Shown here one piece after another: positions 7,853 through 14,213 of a stretch of DNA of 39,455 bases (the stretch's first letter is position 1; every line of letters starts with the position of its first letter). Location: assembly GCA_947090635.1 (NCBI GenBank), contig CAMUOM010000007.1, positions 1 to 39,455 of the forward strand. Reading direction: 5' to 3'. The notes under the pieces were generated by a model. It searched no databases and had not been told where the DNA came from. It saw only the letters and a list, made by a program, of their open reading frames with translations. Position numbers and translations under genes: made by a program. Source of the stretch: an uncultured Candidatus Saccharibacteria bacterium. GTDB lineage: Bacteria > Patescibacteriota > Saccharimonadia > Saccharimonadales > Saccharimonadaceae.

Positions 7853-8719
7853 ATGTATACATGGATAGGCATTTTAAGTTGGGTGGTAGTATTTGTTTTG
7901 GGCACCTGTGCGGGGTCATTTGCAGCCTGCGTAGTGGACCGTTTGCATTCGAAACGTGATTGGGTGAAGGGTCGGAGTGAATGCGACCATTGTAAGCATC
8001 AATTAAAGTCACTGGATTTAATCCCGATTCTATCTTGGCTTTGTTTGCGCGGTAAATGTCGCTATTGCAAGAAGCCAATTGGCTACCTGTCGCTAGCTCT
8101 TGAGATAGCATTAGGCTTACTATTTGTTGTGTCTGTTTTTGGGTTAGCCCCATTACTCGAGACAACAGCACTGCATTTAATAACATTTAAAGAATTAGGC
8201 AAGACGGTGGTATTGTTTATTTGGTTTGTAGCATTAACGCTACTAGCTATTTTGGCGGTATATGATACAAAATATCATATTTTGCCAAATAAGATTGTTT
8301 ATCCGTTGATAGTAGTGTCTGTACTATATGTATTATTCTTCAATTTATTGACTGGTTTGACGCTATATGTTGCTTGGTGGCAAAATGCCATTCTTGCTTT
8401 ATTGCCAATGGCTGGCTTGTATGGTTTTTTGTGGCTAATTAGTGGTGGAAAGCTGATTGGTCTTGGCGATGTTAAGCTATGCGTGGCTCTTGGTTTGTTG
8501 GTTGGTAGCTGGCAATACGCTTTGATTACGCTCTTTATTGCCAATGTTCTATGTAGTTTGGCGGCCGTGCCGCATTTAATAAATCATAAACTAAAAATTT
8601 CTAGTCGCGTGCCGTTTGGCCAGTGTCTGATAACGGCTACTATATTGATTGTCTTGACAATGTATTTGACGATGGAGCCGATTGCAAGAGTGTTTAGTTT
8701 AATGACGATGGTTTATTAA
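7853..8719 (+). CDS. pilD: Prepilin peptidase / N-methyltransferase PilD
   Basis: 288 residues from the ATG at 7853. The N-terminal DiS domain has two zinc-binding pairs, ECDHC and KCRYC, in the first cytoplasmic loop. The aspartyl protease domain has the first catalytic Asp in AVYDTKYHILPN and the second in the GLGDVKL motif. About seven to eight membrane segments are seen. It cleaves prepilin leaders after Gly and methylates the new N-terminus. An in-frame ATG at 7814 is rejected: it lies in the loop of the upstream hairpin and before the -10. Confidence 0.93.
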   Translation: MYTWIGILSWVVVFVLGTCAGSFAACVVDRLHSKRDWVKGRSECDHCKHQLKSLDLIPILSWLCLRGKCRYCKKPIGYLSLALEIALGLLFVVSVFGLAPLLETTALHLITFKELGKTVVLFIWFVALTLLAILAVYDTKYHILPNKIVYPLIVVSVLYVLFFNLLTGLTLYVAWWQNAILALLPMAGLYGFLWLISGGKLIGLGDVKLCVALGLLVGSWQYALITLFIANVLCSLAAVPHLINHKLKISSRVPFGQCLITATILIVLTMYLTMEPIARVFSLMTMVY

Positions 8720-8732
8720 TTTATTTAGCTTG

Positions 8733-8741
8733 TGCTATAAT
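8733..8741 (+). promoter_or_regulatory. Extended -10 promoter of the minor pilin cluster
   Basis: TG-C-TATAAT, hexamer 8736-8741, ten bases before the ATG at 8752. The predicted 5' leader is only about four bases, so translation is effectively leaderless. Confidence 0.65.
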
Positions 8742-8751
8742 TTAGGTAAGC

Positions 8752-9687
8752 ATGAAACGGGAAAGTGGGTACACATTAATTGAAGTTGGACTAGCTCTGG
8801 CTATTTCAGGGTCGATGCTGTTTATGGTGGCTAGCCTACACAATATGAGTGTCCGACAGCGATTTAATGATTCGATTAATGGTACTAAGACTTTTATTGA
8901 GCGTCAGTACAATGATGTACGCTTTGGTATTAACGCTCGGATGGGCGGCAATAAATTACCTGAAGGGCTAGAAGGTTGTTCATTCCATGGCACCGCCGAT
9001 ACGACTGGCAATAGCGATTGTTATGTAGTGGGGCGTTTACTGGAGTTTAAGCACGATAAAATATTAGTTAGTTATATCGTCGCCACACCAGATAAGTCTA
9101 AACCGGAGGGGCGTGCTTGGGATAATCCAGATGGCATTAAGCTTTCGGCGGCATATATTATTTATGCGGCGGCAAATCAAGGCTGGTTGAAAGTATTACC
9201 AGCTGGCTCTGCCGATGCCGATGCTGGTAGTCGCTCGACTCAGCGTTTGTATGGTAGTGAAAACGTTCTTGAGGGGGCATGGAATGTTGTTCGTGGTAGT
9301 GAACCGACACAAATCAATAAAGATAACGTTGCGATAGCTATTTTGCATAATCCAATTGGTGGTGCGGTGATGGCGTATAACAATATAAAGCTAGAAGCAG
9401 ATGCGACGGGTAAAATAGCGCGCGTGATGAAGTTTACTGACAGTGATGATATGTCGAAGATTAGTAGTTCAGTGGACGCTTTGAATAATACATTGGGCAT
9501 AGTATTGTACCTCAAGAAAGAAGGGGCTAATGATAGTTATAGCGTAGCGTATTGTATACCAACTCAAGGTACTTTAGCGGGTGTGCAGTCAAATGCGCCG
9601 GCACCATTTAAATTAGATTTAAGTTTGCCGAATGATAAAAATAATTTAATTGGAGTATGTGATGAAACAGCGAAATCAAAGCGGTGA
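8752..9687 (+). CDS. Minor type IV pilin-like protein 1
   Basis: 311 residues. The prepilin leader MKRESG is followed by YTLIEVGLALAISG, with Gly at -1 and Glu at mature +5, then a hydrophobic helix to about residue 30. The body is Gly/Asn/Asp-rich with Cys pairs near residues 76-89 and 285-305, typical of secreted disulfide-bonded pilin globular domains. It is first of four consecutive pilin-like genes that resemble the minor (pseudo)pilin sets of type II secretion and type IV pili, which prime fibre assembly. No closer family is recognised. Its 3' end overlaps the next gene by 26 bp. Confidence 0.82.
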   Translation: MKRESGYTLIEVGLALAISGSMLFMVASLHNMSVRQRFNDSINGTKTFIERQYNDVRFGINARMGGNKLPEGLEGCSFHGTADTTGNSDCYVVGRLLEFKHDKILVSYIVATPDKSKPEGRAWDNPDGIKLSAAYIIYAAANQGWLKVLPAGSADADAGSRSTQRLYGSENVLEGAWNVVRGSEPTQINKDNVAIAILHNPIGGAVMAYNNIKLEADATGKIARVMKFTDSDDMSKISSSVDALNNTLGIVLYLKKEGANDSYSVAYCIPTQGTLAGVQSNAPAPFKLDLSLPNDKNNLIGVCDETAKSKR

Positions 9688-10354
9688 TACGTTGATTGAG
9701 GTGGCGATTTCAATTGCCATGCTCGGTCTAGTGGTAACTACGGTGTTTATGGCCGCTAATCGTAGTCTGGCTACTATTATGGATGCAACTGAGCGCACAG
9801 CAGTGCGTGCTTCGGTTAATTCACAGCTAGATATGATTGAGTACTTGCGCGACCATGACCAAGATGGGGAATGGAAAAAGATTGTAGAGCAGGCTAATAT
9901 AGCTGACCCGAAGAAATTAAGCAAGGAAGATTTGGCGTCGATCTATAACGATGATTGTGCAATGCGTATTGAGTCGAAGACTGGTAGTAGTATTTGGTTA
10001 GAATATAATCCTAATCCAGGTGCTGGCAGCAATAAATTTGTGGAAGTACATAAGTTTAAGGACCCGAGCGTAGGCATTAAGGAGCTTTGGGAGAACACTT
10101 ATCCTGGTATTACAAGTTATTCAGACTCTAAATTGTCGTTAGACAAGAAGGATACGCAGATTGGCATTGTGCCAAGACCGGGATATGGTATTTGGGTTGA
10201 TATCGTACGTAGTAGCGCTAACTCTGGCGAAGTTGATGGTCGATATATTGAGGCAATCGTTCGTTCTTGTTGGTCACCACTTGGTTCACGCGTAGCTGGT
10301 GAAGGCCGGATTAAGGTAACAAAGCGATTTAGCGTAGCGGAGGACAAAAAATGA
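9662..10354 (+). CDS. Minor type IV pilin-like protein 2 with a DxDxDG loop
   Basis: 230 residues from the ATG at 9662, chosen because GGAG (9652-9655) lies six bases upstream; an in-frame TTG at 9650 is less likely. The leader MKQRNQSG is followed by DTLIEVAISIAMLGL: Glu+5 is kept but mature residue 1 is Asp rather than Phe or Tyr. Residues 64-69 read DHDQDG, an EF-hand-like Ca2+ loop start placed just after the N-terminal helix. The start lies inside the preceding gene and its TGA overlaps the next ATG (ATGA), so translation is coupled through the cluster. Confidence 0.8.
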   Translation: MKQRNQSGDTLIEVAISIAMLGLVVTTVFMAANRSLATIMDATERTAVRASVNSQLDMIEYLRDHDQDGEWKKIVEQANIADPKKLSKEDLASIYNDDCAMRIESKTGSSIWLEYNPNPGAGSNKFVEVHKFKDPSVGIKELWENTYPGITSYSDSKLSLDKKDTQIGIVPRPGYGIWVDIVRSSANSGEVDGRYIEAIVRSCWSPLGSRVAGEGRIKVTKRFSVAEDKK

Positions 10355-11235
10355 TAGTGTCACGTAATAATACAACGGATAATTCAGAGGCCGGCTTCAC
10401 GATGATTGAGGTTTCGATGTCACTCGTGTTTATTGCTTTTATTGTGCTTTTTCTAACTGCTAGCTTGATGTCACTCTTTAGCACCTATAATAAGGGTGTT
10501 TGGCTAAGCAAAGTTGACCAAGCAGTGCGGCAGATGCGGCTTGATATTTCTGATTCAGTAAAATATGCTGGACGGTCGATTGTTTTGGTTGATAGCGATA
10601 AAAAGCCTTACCGTTTATGTAGTAATGGTGTAAGCTATTTGTGGAACACGGAGTCGCAATTGCGTAAGGCTAAAGAGGCTGGTGGTTATGATATTTTGCT
10701 TAATCACTGGGATGGCCCTGATGGCAAGACAGTGCCGCTAAAATTGGTGCGTATTTTGGATATTACTGGTTCGTATTGTAAATCGAAGATTGATTCCTCA
10801 AAGAAAATTGCTAAGGGCGATGAGCTGAGAGAATTAATTCAGCCAAAGATTGATAACTCAAATGTACAGCCAATGCTTAACACTGGTGTAGCGCTACAGT
10901 CATTTAATGTTGTGCAGGGCGAGCGACCAGATTCAGTTGGCGGTAAAGTAGTGCCAGAGCTGAAGCGTATCGTGCCAATTCTATACATTGACGGTGCTAT
11001 TTCTACAGAAGGTATTAATGCACCAACGCGTGTTCTACCGGATGCGTCAAAGCCAACAAAGTGGCGTGTATTGGCAGATGACGACGAACGCGGTCGATGG
11101 CAGTGTGGTGATTGGATTGACAATAACGGCAATGGTGTGCGCGATGAAAATGATACGTTTAAGCCGAATAAAGGCCAGTTCTGTGCTAATACGCAATTTA
11201 ATATGACGGTGTATGAGAGAGGAGTTATTAGATAA
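10351..11235 (+). CDS. Minor type IV pilin-like protein 3 (PilW/GspJ-like) with a Ca2+-loop motif
   Basis: 294 residues. A longer leader (residues 1-15, ending EAG) precedes FTMIEVSMSLVFIAF, with Glu+5 and a hydrophobic helix to about residue 46. Residues 257-268 read DNNGNGVRDEND, a textbook DxNxNGxxDxxD calcium-binding loop, flanked by two Cys that could lock it. Length and position match GspJ/PilW-class minor pilins. GGAGG upstream serves as ribosome-binding site at the ATGA overlap. The stop TAA overlaps the next ATG (TAATG). Confidence 0.82.
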   Translation: MIVSRNNTTDNSEAGFTMIEVSMSLVFIAFIVLFLTASLMSLFSTYNKGVWLSKVDQAVRQMRLDISDSVKYAGRSIVLVDSDKKPYRLCSNGVSYLWNTESQLRKAKEAGGYDILLNHWDGPDGKTVPLKLVRILDITGSYCKSKIDSSKKIAKGDELRELIQPKIDNSNVQPMLNTGVALQSFNVVQGERPDSVGGKVVPELKRIVPILYIDGAISTEGINAPTRVLPDASKPTKWRVLADDDERGRWQCGDWIDNNGNGVRDENDTFKPNKGQFCANTQFNMTVYERGVIR

Positions 11236-12641
11236 TGAAGCGTCAAACTGAATCGGGCCAAGTAGCCATGCTAATGGTGGCGGTATTCACTGCGGTGTTT
11301 TCTGTGCTGACAGTGGGCCTATCTTACGTGATGGTTAATACGGTACGTAACTCAAAGAATGATACCTTAAGTTACAATGCGCGCGCGGCAGCTGAATCAG
11401 GCATTGAAGATGCGAAGCGTTTCTTGAAATATTGCTACACACATGATTTTGGTCATATTGATAAAAGCAAGGAAGCCTACAAGCACTGTGATGTGCTATA
11501 CGTCACTAATAAAACTATGGCCGCTAAGGACCAGAACTGTAATGCAGTGCTTCGGGAAATGATGAAGATTAAAGACGAGAATGGTGGCGCCGATTCGTTT
11601 AGAATTGATTTTTCAACCGTTAAGAACGCTAGTGGCGAAGATAATATTCTTGTGCCAGTTGGTGGTAAGCATAGTGATAATAATATTGGCACAATGGATC
11701 GCAATAAAGAAAACTTGCAATATTATCAGTGCTTAAGGATTAACACCCTAACGCGTAGTTATGAAGGCGTTCTGTCTGACCTCAGTACTGGTGGTCGGTC
11801 GGTGGTGATTCCAATGCGATTGGTAAATGATGACCGTGTGCCAACTAAGGCTAAAACTATTGTAATTTCGTGGCATAATACGGGTGATAAGCCAGAGGGT
11901 GATGGCAAGGTAAAGCCGACGCCTGATGGGGTGACATTCCCAACACGCGGTGAGTGGGCAAAGATTGATGGTGAGGATGGTAGCAGGCCAGCAGTAGTGC
12001 GAGCGCAATTTGTGCCAGTAAATAAGACTAATATTAAAATTGATGATTTAGTAGGAGCAAGCCGTGCAATTACGTTGCGTCCAACCTCAAGTAAGACACT
12101 AGAGGGCGTTAGGCTAATAATGCCAACCGAGGAGTTGGAGGACCATTTGGGCGTTGCTGACCCGCTAAACATTGAAGATTACAAGATGTCTGACCAGCCA
12201 AACAAGAGTAAAAATGTGCCATTGGCTGGTGTGATTTGCCCAAAGAGTGGACGGAAGGATGAATATGCCTGTTCGGCAGCGTTTAACTTTATGGACGGGC
12301 ATAGTACTTTGTTTGATAATGATGTGCGTGATTGGTTCTTGCGTGTTAATTCCATTTACAGTAATACACACTTCCGTGTTACGGCTTACGATAAGGATGG
12401 TAACCAATTATGGTTTGATGGTGTTCAGCCATCAGTTGACGTGACTGGTAAATCAGCTGAGTCGTATGCACGTGTTCGGGCACGCTTGGAGCCGGTCAAC
12501 AAAGACAAGACTGGACTTGGCAACTGGTGGCCAGAATATGCCATTGATACAAGCGGCGATATTTGTAAGAATATTGTGGTTAAGCGTGATAGTGGCGAGA
12601 TTAAGTGCCCGAAGACTATTATTGATAGTAGTACAAAGTAG
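11235..12641 (+). CDS. PilX/GspK-like minor pilin
   Basis: 468 residues. The N-terminus reads MKRQTESG then QVAMLMVAVFTAVFSVL; after the putative Gly cleavage site there is no Glu at +5, as in tip subunits of the GspK/PilX class. The helix is followed by AAAESGIEDAKRFL, close to the conserved Ala/Glu-Ser/Ala-Gly segment of PilX_N proteins. The rest is a large polar exterior domain with several Cys. It is last of the cluster and is followed by a strong terminator. A role at the pilus tip is inference from the missing Glu5 and the large size. Confidence 0.78.
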   Translation: MKRQTESGQVAMLMVAVFTAVFSVLTVGLSYVMVNTVRNSKNDTLSYNARAAAESGIEDAKRFLKYCYTHDFGHIDKSKEAYKHCDVLYVTNKTMAAKDQNCNAVLREMMKIKDENGGADSFRIDFSTVKNASGEDNILVPVGGKHSDNNIGTMDRNKENLQYYQCLRINTLTRSYEGVLSDLSTGGRSVVIPMRLVNDDRVPTKAKTIVISWHNTGDKPEGDGKVKPTPDGVTFPTRGEWAKIDGEDGSRPAVVRAQFVPVNKTNIKIDDLVGASRAITLRPTSSKTLEGVRLIMPTEELEDHLGVADPLNIEDYKMSDQPNKSKNVPLAGVICPKSGRKDEYACSAAFNFMDGHSTLFDNDVRDWFLRVNSIYSNTHFRVTAYDKDGNQLWFDGVQPSVDVTGKSAESYARVRARLEPVNKDKTGLGNWWPEYAIDTSGDICKNIVVKRDSGEIKCPKTIIDSSTK

Positions 12642-12647
12642 GTGATT

Positions 12648-12674
12648 AAAACATCCCCTATGAGGGGGTGTTTT
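12648..12674 (+). terminator. Rho-independent terminator of the pilus locus
   Basis: An AAAACATCCCC arm pairs with AGGGGGTGTTTT around a tiny loop (CCCC 55-58 against GGGG 64-67, flanked by AAAACA/TGTTTT). The U-rich end of the 3' arm makes a canonical terminator seven bases after the last minor pilin stop. Confidence 0.85.
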
Positions 12675-12699
12675 AACTTATGGTACTAGATTTTACATC

Positions 12700-12724
12700 A
12701 ATAAAACCCCTCTAGAAAGAGGGG
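12700..12724 (-). terminator. Terminator of the minus-strand tRNA pair
   Basis: On the minus strand the stem CCCCTC-TTTCTA-GAGGGG is followed by TTTTATT. It lies directly downstream of the initiator tRNA. Confidence 0.75.
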
Positions 12725-12735
12725 TAATAAGTTCT

Positions 12736-12813
12736 TGGTAGCGGGGGTCAGATTTGAACTAACGACCTCTTGGTTATGAGCCAAGCGAGCTAACCAGGCT
12801 GCTCCTCCCCGCG
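12736..12813 (-). tRNA. tRNA-Met(CAT), initiator type
   Basis: A full cloverleaf with anticodon CAT in loop CTCATAA and encoded CCA. The 5' end CGCGGGG against the 3' end leaves position 1 (C) facing 72 (T) unpaired, the hallmark of bacterial initiator tRNA, and the D-arm AGCAGCCTGGTTAGCT is initiator-like. The anticodon stem is CTTGG/CCAAG, so only two of the three conserved G-C pairs remain; 29:41 is U-A. An extended -10 lies 11 bases upstream. Confidence 0.9.
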
Positions 12814-12823
12814 ATATAACTAT

Positions 12824-12832
12824 ATTATAACA
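12824..12832 (-). promoter_or_regulatory. Promoter of initiator tRNA
   Basis: On the minus strand TG-T-TATAAT; the hexamer occupies 12824-12829, ten bases before the tRNA 5' end. Confidence 0.65.
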
Positions 12833-12863
12833 TATAGTTGGTAAATTGTTAAATGCAATGCAT

Positions 12864-12940
12864 TGGTGGCGCCGGCTGGGCTCGAACCAGCGACCCCGAG
12901 CTTATGAGTCTCGTGCTCTAACCAGCTGAGCTACGGAGCC
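12864..12940 (-). tRNA. tRNA with CAT anticodon (elongator Met or Ile2)
   Basis: A cloverleaf with anticodon CAT in loop CTCATAA and encoded CCA. Acceptor GGCTCCG pairs with CGGCGCC except for one mismatch at 4:69, and 31:39 in the anticodon stem is A/G. The GACTCATAA anticodon arm and the GGTCGCTGGTTC T-arm resemble bacterial tRNA-Ile(CAU), the substrate of TilS, more than elongator Met, whose loop usually reads TTCATAA. Identity between the two cannot be settled by eye. tilS lies about 370 bp away on the other strand. Confidence 0.85.
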
Positions 12941-12957
12941 AACTTACATGCCTAATT

Positions 12958-12966
12958 ATTATAACA
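12958..12966 (-). promoter_or_regulatory. Promoter of the CAT-anticodon tRNA
   Basis: On the minus strand TG-T-TATAAT (hexamer 12958-12963), 17 bases upstream of the tRNA 5' end. A plus-strand TG-A-TATAAT (hexamer 12977-12982) lies just beyond it, so divergent promoters are close together here. Confidence 0.55.
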
Positions 12967-13012
12967 AACTGTCTGATATAATGCAAACAAAATGTGTTTA
13001 AAGGTGGTTGAG

Positions 13013-13213
13013 CTAGTGGCATCGAGTAGCCAAGGCGCGGACGGCGATAGCCTGAGAGGCTTTGATTTCGGCATAGATTTGGTCAATGTCGTCATTGGCC
13101 GGGTCGTGTTCAAGCTGTTGTAATTGGCGGCTGACGAAGCGTCCGAAGCGGCGACGTGTCTTAGTGCTGATATTGTTGTTGGTGGTGGTTGGAAGGGTAT
13201 CGATTAGTTGCAT
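13013..13213 (-). CDS. Hypothetical small basic protein (66 aa)
   Basis: 66 residues starting at the ATG at 13213. A Thr/Asn-rich start precedes a basic segment (TKTRRRFGRF) and a helical acidic/alanine-rich end (DDIDQIYAEIKASQAIAVRAL). No signal peptide or membrane helix. The frame stays open upstream into tilS, but that extension is antisense to tilS and is not credible. A possible -10 TATAAC lies about 25 bases upstream; the Shine-Dalgarno is weak. It fills the only sizeable gap between the tRNAs and tilS. Family unknown; it could be spurious. Confidence 0.4.
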   Translation of the reverse strand: MQLIDTLPTTTNNNISTKTRRRFGRFVSRQLQQLEHDPANDDIDQIYAEIKASQAIAVRALATRCH

Positions 13214-13293
13214 ATTTTCTCTATTGTTTATTAACTTAATGGTTATATAGTAGCAAAAAATGGACAATTTGTCAAGACTGTTGCGTAATGGGG

Positions 13294-13302
13294 TGGTAAA
13301 AT
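13294..13302 (+). promoter_or_regulatory. Extended -10 promoter of leaderless tilS
   Basis: TG-G-TAAAAT, hexamer 13297-13302, exactly six bases before the ATG at 13309. No ribosome-binding site can fit. Confidence 0.7.
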
Positions 13303-13308
13303 AGAGAT

Positions 13309-14187
13309 ATGAAATACGTGTTAGCCGTGTCGGGTGGGGTCGATTCAGTGGTACTGTTGGCGCGCGCGGCGCAAGCCAAGTGGCGTGCCCAGCATTTACC
13401 AGATGCAATTTGGCCGCGTGACTTTGTGGTGGCGCACTTTGACCATGGAATTCGAGGAGAGGCGTCACATAAGGATGCGCAGTTTGTGGCGCGTTTGGCG
13501 CAGCAATATGGGGTGCGATTTTATTTAGCGACGGCGGATTTAACACCGCAGACAAGTGAAGCAGAGGCGCGGGCGCGACGATATCAATTTTTATGGTCGG
13601 TTTGCACTCAAGAACATGCTGAGCTAGTGACAGCGCACCACTTAAACGACTTAGTTGAGACGATGGTTATCAACTTGATACGCGGTACGGGGTGGCGGGG
13701 AATTGCGCCACTTAGCGGGGCAGTGCGTCCCCTGCTCTCCTGCCCTAAATTTGAATTAATTTGCGAGGCGCTGGAACACGATTTGCCTTGGCATGAGGAC
13801 CAGACCAATACTTCCCTGCACTATTTACGTAATCGCGTGCGTTACCGTCTAGTTGGTCTGACTGTCGACCAGCGCCAAGCTTGGCTAAAACTTTATCGGC
13901 GGCAAGTTAAATTGAAGCAGGAAATTGAGCAGTTGGTAGCAAATTTGGTACATAGTTCTGTACGTTATTGCGGTAAAGAATTGATACTAAAGCGCTACGA
14001 TTTAATTATGTGGTCGGACGTGGTGGCGTTGGAGGTACTAAGACAAATAACAGCGGCGCAATTAACTCGTCCACAGTTGATGGAATTATTGCAATTTGCA
14101 CGGACAGCTCAGCCCAATAAATGTTACCAAGTGGGTAAAGTTAGGGCGCTCGTAACCACAAGAGAACTGCAACTGGTGATGCAGTAA
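13309..14187 (+). CDS. tilS: tRNA(Ile)-lysidine synthase TilS
   Basis: 292 residues. The PP-loop ATP-pyrophosphatase motif SGGVDS is at residues 8-13, followed by HFDHGIRG, EARARRYQF and HHLNDLVETMVINLIRGTG, all typical of TilS. The enzyme adenylates C34 of tRNA-Ile(CAU) and attaches lysine, changing decoding from AUG to AUA. It is shorter than E. coli TilS (about 430 residues) and keeps mainly the N-terminal catalytic domain with a reduced C-terminal part, as in other short TilS forms. ftsH follows 26 bp downstream with its own -10. Confidence 0.92.
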   Translation: MKYVLAVSGGVDSVVLLARAAQAKWRAQHLPDAIWPRDFVVAHFDHGIRGEASHKDAQFVARLAQQYGVRFYLATADLTPQTSEAEARARRYQFLWSVCTQEHAELVTAHHLNDLVETMVINLIRGTGWRGIAPLSGAVRPLLSCPKFELICEALEHDLPWHEDQTNTSLHYLRNRVRYRLVGLTVDQRQAWLKLYRRQVKLKQEIEQLVANLVHSSVRYCGKELILKRYDLIMWSDVVALEVLRQITAAQLTRPQLMELLQFARTAQPNKCYQVGKVRALVTTRELQLVMQ

Positions 14188-14198
14188 TTGGTGGTTTA

Positions 14199-14207
14199 TG
14201 GTAAGAT
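14199..14207 (+). promoter_or_regulatory. Extended -10 promoter of leaderless ftsH
   Basis: TG-G-TAAGAT, hexamer 14202-14207, exactly six bases before the ATG at 14214, between the tilS stop and the ftsH start. Confidence 0.6.
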
Positions 14208-14213
14208 AGAACT

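Noticed and set aside
13214..13555. N-terminal extension of the small minus-strand ORF over tilS
   Set aside because: It is antisense to the clear PP-loop region of tilS and of low-complexity character; only the part from 13213 is considered.
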